DNA of 64,000 nucleotides. Origin: Verrucomicrobiaceae bacterium (GTDB taxonomy: Bacteria; Verrucomicrobiota; Verrucomicrobiia; Verrucomicrobiales; Verrucomicrobiaceae). The notes under the pieces are model-generated. The model had not been told where the DNA came from, did no database searches, and was given only the letters and a program-made list of their open reading frames with translations. Positions within the stretch are counted from its first letter, which is position 1, and every line of letters starts with the position of its first letter. The stretch is from positions 1-64,000 of the forward strand of contig JAIXOU010000030.1 of NCBI GenBank assembly GCA_027486585.1. Direction: 5' to 3'. Positions 8,487 to 19,678 of this stretch are shown in pieces. The position numbers were made by a program, and so were the translations under genes.

Positions 8487-11354
8487 ATGCTGACCATTCG
8501 CCATTTCTCCGCTTTATTGCTTGCGCTGGCATCCGCATTGAAAAGTTCTGAGGCCGGCGCGGCCGAGCTGTCGTTCAACCGCGACATCCGCCCGATCCTC
8601 AGCGACAACTGCTTTCACTGCCATGGCCCGGACAAAAACCACCGCAAAGGCGATCTGAGGCTCGATGTGCGCGAGGAACTGATCAAGCTAGGCCCAAAGA
8701 CGCTGATCGAGCGCATCAACACCACCGATGCCGACGACCTCATGCCCCCAGCGAATTCTCATAAGCAGCTCTCGGCGAAGCAGAAGGCCACGCTGAAGCA
8801 ATGGATATCCGCAGGGGCGAAGTATGAGCCGCATTGGGCTTTTGTGCCGCCTGTGAAATCGAAAGCGGGCAAGTCCATTGACGACTTCATCCGGGCGGAG
8901 TTGAAGAAGCACGGGCTTCAGCCTGCGCCGAAGGCTTCACGGGAAACTTTGATCCGGAGGCTGGCTTTGGATCTCACGGGCTTGCCGCCGAAGGTGTCTG
9001 AAAAGGCTGACCTGAATGACTTTATTGACGGGTTGCTGCAATCACCGCATTACGGCGAGCACATGGCGGTCGGCTGGCTGGATGCAGCACGCTTTGCAGA
9101 TACGAATGGCTACCAGGTGGATCGTGATCGCGAGCTGTGGCCGTGGCGGGACTGGGTGATCAAGGCCTTCAACGCGAACATGCCATTCGATCAGTTCACC
9201 ATTGAGCAGCTTGCGGGGGATTTGCTGCCGAATGCCACGCTGGATCAAAAGATCGCCACCGGCTTTCATCGCAATCACATGCTGAACGAGGAGGGCGGCA
9301 TCATCGCGGAGGAGTTTCTGGCTGAATACACGGCCGACCGCGTGGAGACGACCGCTGCCGTGTGGATGGGACAGACCTTCAACTGCTGCCGCTGCCACGA
9401 TCACAAGTTCGATCCCTTCACCGCGAAGGACTTCTATGCGATGAAGGCCTTCTTCCACAACGTGCCGGAGCGTGGTGTGGGCCTTTACAGCAATCCGGTG
9501 CGCACCAATGCGCCGCCTTTTGTGAAACTGCCCGCACCTGAGCTGGAGGCTAAAATCGCGGCGCTGAACGCGAAGCTCAAACCCGTCGAGGACATGCTCA
9601 AAGGCCTCGCGGCGGGTGATCTGGAGCCTTGGGCGAAAAAGCTCGTCGCGGCGAAAATCGAATGGCTGCCGCTGGAGCCGCAAAAAGCCACGGGTGGCGA
9701 CAATCCGCCGCAAATAACCGACAAGGCCGTTCTGATCGGTCCGCAGGAAACGCGGGCGAACAACATCGTGATCAAGGCCAAGCTTCCAGCGGGCAAAATC
9801 ACCGCGCTGCGCCTCGAATGCTCCACCACGGCTCCTGCGGCCAGTTTTCAATGGAGCGAGCTCAAAGTGGGCAAAACGAAGCTGCATCCCATCGACGCCA
9901 CGCACGCCAGCGTGCTCGACAATGATCGCAAAACCAAATCTGTGCTCTCGGTGGCACCGAACAAGCCGGTGCAGGCACTGTTTGAGCTCGAAAAGCCTCT
10001 CGAAGCCGCCGAAGTGGACATCACGATCGGTGTCGAGAATGCCGGCGGACCTTCGCAATGGCGTTTGTTTGCCACGACGACTCCGACCGATGTCATCGCG
10101 CCCGCGAGCATCGTCACCATCGCGCAAAAGGAGCATGCGAAACGAACAGCAGCCGAGAGAAAACAGCTCGCGGACTTCCGCATGGCGCAAATGCCCGAGC
10201 ACCGCCGCCTAACCCAAGAGGCGGCAGATTTGAAGAAGAAACTTGTTGCCACTGAGGCCGAGATTCCTACCACGCTGGTCATGGAGGAGCAGAAGGAGAT
10301 GCGCCCCACTTTCATCCTCATGCGCGGTGCCTACGACAAGCCGGGCGAAAAGGTCGCTGCGGCCACGCCCGGTGTTTTGCCAGCGCTTGCCGCTGATTTG
10401 CCGCGCAACCGGCTCGGCCTCGCGAAGTGGCTTGTGAGCCGCGAGAATCCACTCACGGCCCGCGTGATCGTGAACCGCTTCTGGCAGCATTTCTTTGGCA
10501 CCGGCCTCGTGCGCACCAGCGAGGATTTTGGCTCCCAAGGTGAACAACCAAGTCATCCCGAGCTACTCGACTGGCTCGCGGTCACCTTCCAAGAAAGTGG
10601 CTGGGATGTGAAGAAGCTCGTGAAGATGATCGTGACCAGCGAGACGTATCAGCAGAGTTCACGTCATTCGTCGGATCAGTCCGATCCGTCGAATCAATGG
10701 CTCTCCCGCGGGCCGCGTCATCGCCTGAGCGCCGAAGTCATTCGAGATCAAGCTTTGGCCGCCAGCGGGCTGCTGGTGGAGAAAATCGGCGGCCCGAGCG
10801 TGAAGCCGTATCATCCGCCCGGCCTTTACGAGCAGGTCGTGGCCCAGCGTGACAATCCCAAGGCTACCTACCAGCAAGGCAGTGGCGACGATCTGCACCG
10901 CCGCAGCCTCTACACCTACTGGAAGCGCAGCGTGCCGCATCCTGGCATGCTGCTCTTTGATGCGCCTTTCCGCGAGACCTGCGCCCTCCGACGCTCTCGC
11001 TCGAACACACCGCTGCAGGCGCTCAACCTGCTGAATGATCCCACCTATGTCGAAGCGGCTCGGTTTCTTGCTCAGCGGATGACCAAGGAAGGTGGCGCGA
11101 GCATCGAATCCCGCCTGACGCATGGTTTTCGGCTTCTGCTCGCTCGAAAGCCGAGTCAGCAGGAACTCAAAGTTCTCATCGCCGCTGTTGAACGATCCAT
11201 CCAAGACTTTACCAAGGACCCCGAAGCCGCCAAACAGCTCCTCACCATCGGCGAAGCCAAGACCGACGAAAAACTGAAACCTGTCGAACTCGCCGCCTAT
11301 ACCACGCTTGCCAGCACGCTGATCAATCTCGACGAAACCATCACCAAGGAGTGA
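8487..11354 (+). CDS. PSCyt1-DUF1549-DUF1553 c-type cytochrome (copy 1)
   Basis: A 955-residue exported protein: signal peptide to about residue 26, then the planctomycete cytochrome domain PSCyt1 with C42-x-x-C45-H46 ([13 protein letters not shown]), DUF1549/PSCyt2 at about 125-335 including a second heme-type motif C300-x-x-C303-H304 ([11 protein letters not shown]), a variable carbohydrate-binding-like insert at about 390-530, and DUF1553/PSD1 at about 650-925. The family is almost confined to Planctomycetes, Verrucomicrobia and relatives and is nearly always next to a DUF1501 gene, as here (4 bp gap). It is likely a periplasmic diheme protein of unknown chemistry. Compared with the copies at 15667 and 30732, it has the longest middle insert, which may set substrate specificity. 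Confidence 0.92.
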   Translation: MLTIRHFSALLLALASALKSSEAGAAELSFNRDIRPILSDNCFHCHGPDKNHRKGDLRLDVREELIKLGPKTLIERINTTDADDLMPPANSHKQLSAKQKATLKQWISAGAKYEPHWAFVPPVKSKAGKSIDDFIRAELKKHGLQPAPKASRETLIRRLALDLTGLPPKVSEKADLNDFIDGLLQSPHYGEHMAVGWLDAARFADTNGYQVDRDRELWPWRDWVIKAFNANMPFDQFTIEQLAGDLLPNATLDQKIATGFHRNHMLNEEGGIIAEEFLAEYTADRVETTAAVWMGQTFNCCRCHDHKFDPFTAKDFYAMKAFFHNVPERGVGLYSNPVRTNAPPFVKLPAPELEAKIAALNAKLKPVEDMLKGLAAGDLEPWAKKLVAAKIEWLPLEPQKATGGDNPPQITDKAVLIGPQETRANNIVIKAKLPAGKITALRLECSTTAPAASFQWSELKVGKTKLHPIDATHASVLDNDRKTKSVLSVAPNKPVQALFELEKPLEAAEVDITIGVENAGGPSQWRLFATTTPTDVIAPASIVTIAQKEHAKRTAAERKQLADFRMAQMPEHRRLTQEAADLKKKLVATEAEIPTTLVMEEQKEMRPTFILMRGAYDKPGEKVAAATPGVLPALAADLPRNRLGLAKWLVSRENPLTARVIVNRFWQHFFGTGLVRTSEDFGSQGEQPSHPELLDWLAVTFQESGWDVKKLVKMIVTSETYQQSSRHSSDQSDPSNQWLSRGPRHRLSAEVIRDQALAASGLLVEKIGGPSVKPYHPPGLYEQVVAQRDNPKATYQQGSGDDLHRRSLYTYWKRSVPHPGMLLFDAPFRETCALRRSRSNTPLQALNLLNDPTYVEAARFLAQRMTKEGGASIESRLTHGFRLLLARKPSQQELKVLIAAVERSIQDFTKDPEAAKQLLTIGEAKTDEKLKPVELAAYTTLASTLINLDETITKE

Positions 11355-11358
11355 ACTC

Positions 11359-12762
11359 ATGAGCACCGAATCCTCTTTCGCACCCTTTTCTCGTCGCAAC
11401 TGGCTCAAGAGCCTCGCGCTCGCGTCCCTCGCCGATCCAAAGCTCTTCGCCTCGCCAGCGGCGCACTTTGCGCCAAGGGCGAAGCGCATCATCTGGCTGA
11501 CACAGGCCGGTGCGCCGTCGCAGCTCGATCTGTTTGATTACAAGCCGGGGCTCGCCTCGCAGTTTGACAAGGATTTGCCGAACTCCGTGCGTGGCGAGCA
11601 GCGGCTCACGGGCATGACGGCGGGTCAGAAGCGCTTTCCCATCGCGCCGTCGGTGTTCAAGTTTGCGCAGCATGGCCAGAGCGGCATGTGGTTGAGCGAG
11701 TTGCTGCCGCACACCTCGAAGTTCGCGGATGAAATCTGCCTCATCCGCTCGCTGCACACTGAGGCGATCAATCATGATCCGGCGATGACGCTGCTGCAAA
11801 CCGGGCACCAAATCGGCGGGCGACCCGCGTTTGGCGCATGGGTGTCGTATGGCCTCGGCTCTGACAACTTGGACTTGCCTGCCTTTGTCGCGCTCATCTC
11901 GCGTCCCAGCGGCCCTACGAACGCGCAACCGCTGCACGAGCGCATGTGGGGCAGCGGTTTCCTGCCTTCGAAATATCAGGGCGTGCGCATGAGCTCCGGC
12001 AAGGACCCCGTGCTCTTCCTTTCCAATCCACCCGGCATCACCACCGAGCGCCGCCGCGCCATGCTCGACGATGTCGCCGCACTGAATCGCCTCAAGCTCG
12101 CCGATTACCACGATCCCGAAACGCAGGCCCGCATCGATCAATACGAGATGGCCTTCCGCATGCAGTCTGCCGTGCCCGACCTCGCCGATCTCTCCAAGGA
12201 GCCCGCCGACATCTACGAGCGCTACGGTCCCGAATCGAAGAAGCCCGGCACCTACGCTGCGAACTGCATCCTCGCCCGCCGGCTTGCCGAGCGCGGTGTG
12301 CGCTTCATCCAGCTCTACCATCGCGGCTGGGACCAGCACAACAACCTGCCCAGCGGCATCAAGAGCCAGTGCCACGACACCGACCAGCCCACCGCCGCGC
12401 TTTTGGCCGAGCTCAAAGAGCGCGGCATGCTCGATGACACGCTCGTCATCTGGGGCGGCGAGTTTGGACGCACGGTGTATTCGCAGGGCGTGCTCACCCG
12501 CGACAATCATGGCCGCGACCACCACCCGCGCTGCTACAGCGTCTGGATGGCCGGAGCCGGTGTGAAAGGCGGCCACGTCCACGGCGAGACCGATGACTTC
12601 AGCTACAACATCGTCAAAGACCCCGTGCACATCCACGACCTCAACGCCACCGCCCTCCACCTCCTCGGTCTCGACCACACCCGCCTCACCTACCGCTTCC
12701 AAGGCCGCGACTACCGCCTCACTGATATCCATGGCGAGATCCTCAAAGGAGTCCTCGCGTAA
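11359..12762 (+). CDS. DUF1501 Tat-exported protein (copy 1)
   Basis: A 467-residue DUF1501 protein with a Tat signal (R12-R13-N14-W15-L16-K17). Family blocks seen include [47 protein letters not shown] and the metal-site-like ending [16 protein letters not shown] / [24 protein letters not shown]1501 is distantly related to the alkaline phosphatase/sulfatase fold, so hydrolysis of a phosphate or sulfate ester is possible, but no activity has been established that I know of. It starts 4 bp after its cytochrome partner, so the two are translationally linked. The C-terminal block GEILKGVLA is shared by all three DUF1501 copies in the window. Confidence 0.9.
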   Translation: MSTESSFAPFSRRNWLKSLALASLADPKLFASPAAHFAPRAKRIIWLTQAGAPSQLDLFDYKPGLASQFDKDLPNSVRGEQRLTGMTAGQKRFPIAPSVFKFAQHGQSGMWLSELLPHTSKFADEICLIRSLHTEAINHDPAMTLLQTGHQIGGRPAFGAWVSYGLGSDNLDLPAFVALISRPSGPTNAQPLHERMWGSGFLPSKYQGVRMSSGKDPVLFLSNPPGITTERRRAMLDDVAALNRLKLADYHDPETQARIDQYEMAFRMQSAVPDLADLSKEPADIYERYGPESKKPGTYAANCILARRLAERGVRFIQLYHRGWDQHNNLPSGIKSQCHDTDQPTAALLAELKERGMLDDTLVIWGGEFGRTVYSQGVLTRDNHGRDHHPRCYSVWMAGAGVKGGHVHGETDDFSYNIVKDPVHIHDLNATALHLLGLDHTRLTYRFQGRDYRLTDIHGEILKGVLA

Positions 12763-12803
12763 TTTCCTACCTCCTCGCAATTCCCCGCACAACACCTCAT
12801 CCT

Positions 12804-12951
12804 ATGCCACGCAAACTCAGCCAGATCACCCCCGACTGGTGGGATTGCACCACGCTCGACTCCGACCTCATCGCCGACGCTGCGCGAAGCGCTCGGCGAT
12901 ACCTGTGTCGTCGATGAAATCTTCGAAGCCGGGCTGAGTCGGCCCGCTTGA
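12804..12951 (+). pseudogene. Chimeric stump: NagB-like 5' end joined to a foreign 3' end
   Basis: ATG 12804 opens MPRKLSQITPDWWDCTTL and continues to about ADAAR, matching the first roughly 28 codons of the intact gene at 19679; the frame then stops at 12915-12917. Another frame, beginning about 12880, reads LREALGDTCVVDEIFEAGLS and ends with TGA 12949-12951; this looks like the C-terminus of a different gene that I cannot identify. The junction is what a deletion running from one gene into the next would leave. It lies between the first DUF1501 gene and the MFS transporter. Confidence 0.65.
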
Positions 12952-12975
12952 ATCAAACCCCATCAGACACCACCT

Positions 12976-14178
12976 ATGAAACCGCTCCTCCTCGTCCGCT
13001 TCTGGCTCATGGTCTTCCTGCATTATTTCGTCTGGGGGGCCTGGTATGTGACCATGGGCACCTATGTCGTGACCAAGCTCGGTTTTACAGGGGGGCAGGT
13101 GGGACTCGTCTATGGCAGCACAGCGGTCGGGGCGCTGGTGTCGCCGTTCATTGTCGGCATCATCGCTGACCGTTTCTTTGCCACGCAGAGTATCCTTGGG
13201 TTTCTCCACCTCGTCGGCGCGGGCCTGCTCTATTGGGTTTCCACCTTGGAGAACTTCGGAAGTTTCTATCCGGTGCTGCTGGCTTACACCATCACCTACA
13301 TGGCCGGACATGGGTTGACGAATGCTCTGACGCTGCATCATTCCAAGAATCCGGCGAAGGAGTTCCCGGTCGTGATGGTCATGGCCAGCGTGGGCTGGAT
13401 CGTGGCCGGCCTCGTGGTGAGCTGGCTGAAGCTGGAGAACAATGCGGGCATGTTCCGGCTGGCCTCGGGCGCAGCGCTGCTCATGGGCCTCTACTCATTC
13501 ACGCTGCCCCACACTCCGCCGAAGGGTGCAGGCACGCCGGCTTCGCTGGGCACGCTGCTGGGATTCGATGCGCTGAAGCTCATGCGCGACCGTTCCTTTG
13601 CCACCTTTATGGTCTGCTCCTTCCTCATCTGCGTGCCGCTGAGTTTCTACTTCAGTTGGATGAACGTCTTCATGAATGAGATGAACATTCCCAACGCGGC
13701 GGCGAAGATGACGTTGGGTCAGGTCTCGGACGTGGTCTTCCTGCTGCTGCTTCCCGCTCTGCTGCTGCGCATCGGGGCTAAGGGCATCCTCCTGCTCGGC
13801 ATCGGTGCGTGGGCCGTGCGCTTCGGACTCTTTGCTCTCTTCCATCAAAGCCCATCCGCGCTGTGGATGCTCTTCACCGGCATCCTGCTGCATGGCATGT
13901 GCTACGACTTCATTTTTGTGATGGGCCGCATGTATGTGGACAAGCGGGCGGGCGAAGACATTCGCGGTGCCGCGCAAGGACTGCACGCCATCATCACGCT
14001 CGGGGCGGGTATGTTTGTCGGTTCATGGCTCTCGGGCATCGTCGCCCAGCACTACACGCAGGGCAGCACCCATGACTGGCAGGCCATCTGGCTCATCCCT
14101 GCTGCAATGGCTGCCGTGCTGGTCGTGGTTTTTGCGCTCTTCTTCAAAGAGGACCAGCGCACGGACACGGCCGGCTGA
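12976..14178 (+). CDS. MFS transporter, nucleoside:H+ symporter (NupG/XapB-like) type
   Basis: A 400-residue membrane protein with about 12 hydrophobic segments. The opening block FLHYFVWGAWYVTMGTYV and the following GGQVGLVYGSTAVGALVSPFIVGIIADRFF are characteristic of the NHS family (NupG, XapB, YegT). The MFS signature region between helices 2 and 3 (GIIADRFFATQ) and the C-terminal MYVDKRAGEDIRGAAQGLHA block are present. Family members import nucleosides or sugars with protons; PVC copies usually sit in carbohydrate loci, as here, between a DUF1501 gene and a DUF1080 gene 41 bp downstream. The substrate is therefore more likely a sugar or glycoside than a nucleoside, which is inference from context. 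Confidence 0.85.
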   Translation: MKPLLLVRFWLMVFLHYFVWGAWYVTMGTYVVTKLGFTGGQVGLVYGSTAVGALVSPFIVGIIADRFFATQSILGFLHLVGAGLLYWVSTLENFGSFYPVLLAYTITYMAGHGLTNALTLHHSKNPAKEFPVVMVMASVGWIVAGLVVSWLKLENNAGMFRLASGAALLMGLYSFTLPHTPPKGAGTPASLGTLLGFDALKLMRDRSFATFMVCSFLICVPLSFYFSWMNVFMNEMNIPNAAAKMTLGQVSDVVFLLLLPALLLRIGAKGILLLGIGAWAVRFGLFALFHQSPSALWMLFTGILLHGMCYDFIFVMGRMYVDKRAGEDIRGAAQGLHAIITLGAGMFVGSWLSGIVAQHYTQGSTHDWQAIWLIPAAMAAVLVVVFALFFKEDQRTDTAG

Positions 14179-14219
14179 ATGACCCTGCTTTCCATATAAC
14201 GAACAACCAAACCGAAACC

Positions 14220-15587
14220 ATGAAGCTCCAGACTCTCCTCCTTTCTACCTGTCTCACTGCCCGTGCTTTGCTCGCGGCAGATGACGAAGGCTTCGTCCCC
14301 ATGTTCAATGGCAAAGACTTCACCGGCTGGGTGCCGACCTGTATCGCACCGGAGACTTTCACGGTCCGCGATGGCTTGGTCATCACCAGCGGGCAACCCG
14401 TCGGCACCCTGCGCACCGAAAAGATGTATGAAAACTTCATCATCGAGTTCGACTGGCGGCACATGCAGTCCGGCGGCAACTCCGGTCTCTTCATCTGGGC
14501 CGATGGACTGCCCGTCACCGGCTCGCATTTCTCACGCGGCATCGAGATTCAGATTCTCGATCTTGGCTTCAACCCTCCGGGCAAGAACGAGAGGTATAGC
14601 ACGCACGGCGACATTTTCGCGGTGAATGGCGCGGCGCTCACCGTCGCGGGTCGCATCTCGCCCAATGGCAAGCGTAGCTTCCCGATGGAGGAGCGCACGA
14701 AGCCCTCGCCGGAATGGAATCACTACCGCGTCGTGGCGAACAACGGCGACATCAGCCTCAGCGTGAATGGCAAGGAAGTGACCATCGCGAAAGCCGCTTC
14801 CCCCCGCAAAGGCTACCTCATGCTGGAGTCCGAAGGCAGCGAGGCGCATTTCCGCAATGTGCGCATCAAAGAGCTGCCATCGACGAATCCGAAGCCCGAA
14901 GAAATCGCGCTCGAAGCCGATGGTTATGTGCCGCTGCTCAATAGCCTGGACCTGCGTGGTTGGAAAGTGCCAGAGGGTGACAACGGCCACTGGAAAATCG
15001 TGAAGGAACTCATCGACTACGACGCCGAAAGCGAATCCGCCACCGCCGACAAAAGCCTGTGGAGCGAGCGCGAGTTTGGTGACTTCCAGCTCATCGCCGA
15101 CTGGCGCATCAAGGAGACGCCCTATCTCAATCCGCGCGTCTATCACCTCCTGCCTGATGGCAGCGAAGAACTCGGCCCCGACGGCAAACCCAAGCCCTAT
15201 CCGCAGCCCGATAGCGACTCCGGCATCTACCTGCGCGGCCTGAGCAAATATCAGGTTAACATTTGGACCTGGCCCGTCGGCTCTGGCGAAATGTATGGCG
15301 TGCGGCGAGATCCACAAATGCCGCCAGAAGTCCGCGCTGGAGCCACTCCCTTGCTGAAAGCTGACAATCCCGTGGGCAAGTGGAACCGCTTCGACATCAC
15401 TGTGCGCGGCAGCACCGTCACCGTCCTGCTCAATGGCAAGACCGTGCTTCCCGGTGTCACCATCCCCGGCCTGCCCGAGCGCGGCCCCATCGCCCTCCAA
15501 CATCACGGCAGCAAGAAAGACGGCCAATGGACCAGCCCGCCGTCACTCATCCAGTTCCGCAACGTGTTTGTCCGTGAGTTAAAGTAG
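14220..15587 (+). CDS. Secreted protein with two DUF1080 (3-keto-disaccharide hydrolase-like) domains
   Basis: A 455-residue protein with a signal peptide (cut near residue 20, ARALLAADDE). It holds two beta-sandwich DUF1080 (PF06439) domains: about 24-220 (FVPMFNGKDFTGWVP, GGNSGLFIWADG, RGIEIQILD) and about 232-455 (YVPLLNSLDLRGWKVP, DSGIYLRGLSKYQVNIW, VTVLLNGKTVLPGV). The fold resembles concanavalin-like lectins and GH16 enzymes. DUF1080 proteins have been linked to cleavage of 3-keto-glycosides made by Gfo/Idh/MocA oxidoreductases. Two such oxidoreductases lie at 5877 and 6948, so a periplasmic oxidise-then-cleave step is plausible. Whether both domains are catalytic cannot be told from the sequence. 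Confidence 0.88.
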   Translation: MKLQTLLLSTCLTARALLAADDEGFVPMFNGKDFTGWVPTCIAPETFTVRDGLVITSGQPVGTLRTEKMYENFIIEFDWRHMQSGGNSGLFIWADGLPVTGSHFSRGIEIQILDLGFNPPGKNERYSTHGDIFAVNGAALTVAGRISPNGKRSFPMEERTKPSPEWNHYRVVANNGDISLSVNGKEVTIAKAASPRKGYLMLESEGSEAHFRNVRIKELPSTNPKPEEIALEADGYVPLLNSLDLRGWKVPEGDNGHWKIVKELIDYDAESESATADKSLWSEREFGDFQLIADWRIKETPYLNPRVYHLLPDGSEELGPDGKPKPYPQPDSDSGIYLRGLSKYQVNIWTWPVGSGEMYGVRRDPQMPPEVRAGATPLLKADNPVGKWNRFDITVRGSTVTVLLNGKTVLPGVTIPGLPERGPIALQHHGSKKDGQWTSPPSLIQFRNVFVRELK

Positions 15588-15666
15588 CGCGCTATCCTCT
15601 CCAGCCAACTTAACCGCACCCACACCTCAAACAGAGAAGTGTTTCCGCCCAACGTAGTCTGATTCC

Positions 15667-18207
15667 ATGAAATCCGTTCTCGCACTGCTCACTCTCAGTC
15701 CACTCGCCACGATGGCGGCGGAAGTGTCGTTCAACCGCGACATCCGGCCGCTGCTGTCGGACAACTGCTACTACTGCCACGGCTTTGATGAGAAGCATCG
15801 CGAGGCGGGGCTGCGGCTGGATGTGCGGGAGTCGGCGCTGAAGGACAACGATGGCGTGCGGGCTATTGTGCCGGGTGATCTTGCCAGATCGGACTTGTGG
15901 CAGCGCATCATCAGTAAGGACGAAGATGACGTGATGCCGCCGCCGAAGGCGCACAAGAAGCCCTTCACCAGCGAGCAGCGGGTGTTGATCAAGCGCTGGA
16001 TCGAGCAAGGCGCGAAGTATGAGGCGCATTGGGCGTTCGTGCCGCCGATGCGTGCTGCGGTGCCTGGGGGTGAGGCAGCGATTGACCACTTCATTGAGAA
16101 GCGATTGAAGGCGGAAGGTCTCGCCTTTTCGTCCCAGGCAGAGGCAGGATTGCTGCTGCGTCGAGTGACGTTCGATCTGACCGGCATGCCACCGACGATT
16201 GCGGAGTTGGATGCGTTTGAAGCAGCGGTATCGAAAGATTTCGAAAAGGCTTACACGGACGCCATTGCTCGCCTGCTGAAGTCGCCGCGCTATGGCGAGC
16301 GCATGGCGATGGATTGGCTCGATGCCGCACGCTATGCGGACACGAACGGCTACCAGATGGACTCCATCCGCATGAACTGGCCGTGGCGCGACTGGGTGGT
16401 GCGGGCGTTTAACGACAACATGCGCTTTGATCGCTTCACCATCGAGCAGCTCGCTGGTGACATGCTGCCCAAGCCCACGCAGGACCAACTCGTGGCCACG
16501 GCCTTCAATCGCAATCACATGCTCAATGCGGAGGGCGGGACCATCGCGGAAGAGAATCGCACGAAGACCGTGTTTGATCGCGTGGAGACCACCAGCGCCG
16601 TCTGGCTGGGCCTGACGATGGGCTGTAGCCAGTGCCACGATCACAAGTTCGATCCGATCACGCAGAAGGACTACTATTCGATGTTCGCGCTGTTCAATCA
16701 ACTCGTTGAAACCGGCGGCGTGGACAAGCGCTTCGGCAAAAAGAGCTACAGCAACATGTATGACAGCCTTTACGCGCTGGAGTCGCCGTATCTCATGCTC
16801 GCCACGCCGGAGCAGGAAGCGCAAATGAAGTCCGCGCAATCGAATCGCGACAGCGCGGAGAAGGCGCTGATGGCGAGGAGCGCGGAGTTCAAGGTGCCGT
16901 TTGAGACATGGGTGAAGCAAGTGCGGGCCGATGGCGACCTCTTGTTGAAACGCATTGAAGAAGACGGGCTGCGCCGGATCGCGGGCACGATTAAGCTGGA
17001 GACGCTGAACTACGAGAAGCTCACGAACAAAACGGAGCGGGCGCTGGTGGAGCTGTTTCTGCGCGGTGATGCGCGGTGGGCGTCGGCGATGAAGGTGATT
17101 GATGAACTGCGTGCCGAGGAAGACAAGATTCAGCAACAGATCCCACACGTCATGGTGATGCGGGATGAAAAGAAGCGCGAGACGCACATCTTGAAGCGCG
17201 GCAATTACGAGACCCCCGGCGACATCGTGCCGCCTGCCGTGCCTGCTTCCATGCCACCTCTGCCTGCGGGCACCAAGGCTGACCGGATGGCCTTGGCAAA
17301 GTGGCTCGTGTCACCACAGCATCCGCTGATGTCGCGCGTGGTGATCAATCGCCTGTGGCAGCAGTTCTTTGGTCGCGGCATCGTGAAGACTCCTGATGAC
17401 TTCGGTCTGCAAGGCGCACTGCCATCGCACCCTGAGCTGCTCGATTGGCTCGCCGTGGAGTTTCGCGAAAGCGGCTGGGATGTGCAGCACATGATCCGCC
17501 TCATCGTGGGATCAAAGACCTACCGCCAGAGCGCGGTCGTGACACCGGCCATGCTCGCCAAAGACCCAGAGAATGCGCTGCTCGCTCGAGGTCCGCGTCA
17601 TCGGCTCGACTCACGCTTCCTGCGCGATCAAGCACTCGCTTTGTCCGGCCTCCTCGTCGAGAAACGCGGTGGCCCCGCCGTGATGCCCTACCAGCCGCCG
17701 GGCATCTGGGAAGAGATGAGCTTTGGCAAGAACCGCTACTTTCAGGGAACCGGCGAGGACTTGTATCGTCGCAGCCTCTACACCTTCTGGAGACGCAGCG
17801 TGGCTCCCGCGAGCTTCTTCGATGTGCCTGCGCGTCAAAGCTGTGCCGTCAAGCCTCAGCGCACCAGCACGCCGCTCCATGCCCTCACCACGCTCAATGA
17901 CGTCACGTATGTGGAAGCCGCCCGCGTGTGGGCCGAGAAGCTTGCAAGCCTCAGCGACGACGACGCCCGACTCGATCACGCCTTCCGCAGCGCCACCGGC
18001 CATCATCTCGATGCGCGCGGCACGACCACACTGAAGCAAACGCTGGCCAAAGCCCGCGCTCACTACCAAGCCCACCCTAAGGACGCTGAGCAACTCATCG
18101 CCACCGGCGAATCCAAACGCCTCAGCAAACTCACGCCCACCGAACACGCAGCCTGGACCACGGTTTGCCTGATGATCTTGAACCTCGACGAGACTCTGAA
18201 TCCATGA
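15667..18207 (+). CDS. PSCyt1-DUF1549-DUF1553 c-type cytochrome (copy 2)
   Basis: An 846-residue exported protein with a short signal peptide (to about residue 18), PSCyt1 with C34-x-x-C37-H38 (SDNCYYCHGFDEKHREAGLRL), DUF1549 at about 110-345 including C320-x-x-C323-H324 ([11 protein letters not shown]), and DUF1553 at about 535-810. It lacks the long middle insert seen in copy 1 and is about 110 residues shorter. Its stop overlaps the start of the following DUF1501 gene by ATGA, giving coupled translation. The conserved cytochrome/DUF1501 pairing suggests that the two proteins act together in the envelope. The enzymatic role is unknown; redox coupling to sugar oxidation is only a hypothesis. 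Confidence 0.92.
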   Translation: MKSVLALLTLSPLATMAAEVSFNRDIRPLLSDNCYYCHGFDEKHREAGLRLDVRESALKDNDGVRAIVPGDLARSDLWQRIISKDEDDVMPPPKAHKKPFTSEQRVLIKRWIEQGAKYEAHWAFVPPMRAAVPGGEAAIDHFIEKRLKAEGLAFSSQAEAGLLLRRVTFDLTGMPPTIAELDAFEAAVSKDFEKAYTDAIARLLKSPRYGERMAMDWLDAARYADTNGYQMDSIRMNWPWRDWVVRAFNDNMRFDRFTIEQLAGDMLPKPTQDQLVATAFNRNHMLNAEGGTIAEENRTKTVFDRVETTSAVWLGLTMGCSQCHDHKFDPITQKDYYSMFALFNQLVETGGVDKRFGKKSYSNMYDSLYALESPYLMLATPEQEAQMKSAQSNRDSAEKALMARSAEFKVPFETWVKQVRADGDLLLKRIEEDGLRRIAGTIKLETLNYEKLTNKTERALVELFLRGDARWASAMKVIDELRAEEDKIQQQIPHVMVMRDEKKRETHILKRGNYETPGDIVPPAVPASMPPLPAGTKADRMALAKWLVSPQHPLMSRVVINRLWQQFFGRGIVKTPDDFGLQGALPSHPELLDWLAVEFRESGWDVQHMIRLIVGSKTYRQSAVVTPAMLAKDPENALLARGPRHRLDSRFLRDQALALSGLLVEKRGGPAVMPYQPPGIWEEMSFGKNRYFQGTGEDLYRRSLYTFWRRSVAPASFFDVPARQSCAVKPQRTSTPLHALTTLNDVTYVEAARVWAEKLASLSDDDARLDHAFRSATGHHLDARGTTTLKQTLAKARAHYQAHPKDAEQLIATGESKRLSKLTPTEHAAWTTVCLMILNLDETLNP

Positions 18208-19637
18208 ACCCTCTCCACCAACACGCCCTGAATCTCACCCGTCGACGCTTCCTCGGCACCACGGCACTCACGCTCGGCGCACCAGCGTTGCAGTCACTCA
18301 TGGCAGCGGAGAAAGGGCTGCCATCGCTGCCTCATTTTGCACCGAAGGCGAAGCGCGTGATCTACATGATGCAGACAGGCGGGCCATCGCATGTGGATCT
18401 CTTTGATGACAAGCCAGAGCTGCGGAAGCGGCGCAATCAGGACATCCCTGAGAGCGTGCTCGGAGGTCTGCGTCTCACGACGATGACGGCGAACCAGAAG
18501 AGCAAACCATGCCTGCCAGCAGCGTTTGGCGGCAAGGAGCGCGGCCAATGCGGCATGTGGGTCAGTGATCTGCTACCACACACGGCGAGCATCGTCGATG
18601 ACTGCACTTTCATTCGCTCAATGCATGGCGAGCAGATCAATCACGCGCCAGCGGTCACGCATTTGCTCACGGGGCACAACCTGCCGGGGCGTCCGAGCCT
18701 AGGTGCTTGGCTCAGCTACGGCCTCGGTTCCAGCTCGGACAATCTGCCTTCGTTTGTCGTCATGACCTCGCGTGATCAAGAGGCATCATGCGGCCAGTTC
18801 TTCTTTGATTACTACTGGGGCGCAGGCTTTCTGCCGGGACAGTATCAAGGCGTGCCGTTTCGAGGCGCAGGAGATCCGGTTCTCTTCCTTAGCAACCCCG
18901 ATGGCATGAACCGCGACCTGCGTCGCACCATGCTCGATGGCCTTGCCGAGATGAATCAACAAGCGCACGCGCGGCTCGGCGATCCCGAGATCAACACGCG
19001 GATCGCGCAATACGAGATGGCCTTCAAGATGCAGGCCAGCGTCCCCGAACTCACCGATCTGAGCGATGAGCCGCAGAGCGTGCTCGATCTCTACGGACCT
19101 GATGTGAAGCGCAAAGGCAGCTACGCCTACAACTGCCTGATGGCACGCCGTCTCGCCGAGCGCGGTGTGCGCTATGTCCAACTCATGCACGCCGGATGGG
19201 ACCAGCATGGCAACTTACCGACACAACTACCCATCCAGTGCAAAGACACCGATGAAGCCAGCGCCGCACTCGTGAAGGATCTCAAAAATCGTGGCCTGCT
19301 CGATGACACACTCGTCATCTGGGGTGGCGAGTTTGGCCGCACGCCCTTTGTGCAGGGCGACATCAATAATCCTAAAGCCCATGGCCGCGATCATCATCCG
19401 CGTGCCTTCACCATGTGGCTCGCCGGTGGTGGCGTGAAGAAGGGCTGCATCTACGGCAGTAGCGACGACTTCGCTTATCACACCGCCGTGGACCCCGTGC
19501 ATGTGCATGACCTGCAAGCCACGCTCCTCCACCTCTGTGGCATCCAGCACGACCGCTTCACCTACCGCCACCAAGGCCTCGACTTCCGCCTCACCGGCGT
19601 GGAGCCCAGCAAGGTGGTGAAAGGAATCCTCGCGTAA
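18204..19637 (+). CDS. DUF1501 Tat-exported protein (copy 2)
   Basis: A 477-residue DUF1501 protein starting with the ATG that overlaps the previous stop (ATGA at 18204). An in-frame upstream start at 18165 would add 13 residues lying inside the cytochrome gene and is unlikely. The Tat motif is R13-R14-R15-F16-L17. Family blocks [66 protein letters not shown] and [21 protein letters not shown] are all present. The C-terminus VVKGILA matches the other copies. It is followed 41 bp later by the intact NagB-like gene with the same CATCCTATG leader that marks the two NagB stumps. Confidence 0.9.
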   Translation: MNPLHQHALNLTRRRFLGTTALTLGAPALQSLMAAEKGLPSLPHFAPKAKRVIYMMQTGGPSHVDLFDDKPELRKRRNQDIPESVLGGLRLTTMTANQKSKPCLPAAFGGKERGQCGMWVSDLLPHTASIVDDCTFIRSMHGEQINHAPAVTHLLTGHNLPGRPSLGAWLSYGLGSSSDNLPSFVVMTSRDQEASCGQFFFDYYWGAGFLPGQYQGVPFRGAGDPVLFLSNPDGMNRDLRRTMLDGLAEMNQQAHARLGDPEINTRIAQYEMAFKMQASVPELTDLSDEPQSVLDLYGPDVKRKGSYAYNCLMARRLAERGVRYVQLMHAGWDQHGNLPTQLPIQCKDTDEASAALVKDLKNRGLLDDTLVIWGGEFGRTPFVQGDINNPKAHGRDHHPRAFTMWLAGGGVKKGCIYGSSDDFAYHTAVDPVHVHDLQATLLHLCGIQHDRFTYRHQGLDFRLTGVEPSKVVKGILA

Positions 19638-19678
19638 CTACCAACCTCCTCGAAAACACCCCCACAACACCGCATCCT

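Noticed and set aside
9042..10202. 386-codon minus-strand ORF
   Set aside because: Antisense to the DUF1549 region, rich in Arg/His/Leu as expected for reverse reading of GC-rich genes.
11341..12795. 484-codon minus-strand ORF, as long as the gene on the other strand
   Set aside because: Covers the DUF1501 gene in antisense; only the + frame has the Tat signal and family motifs.
15610..17187. 525-codon minus-strand ORF
   Set aside because: Antisense to the PSCyt1/DUF1549 part of copy 2; no motifs and a composition typical of shadow frames.
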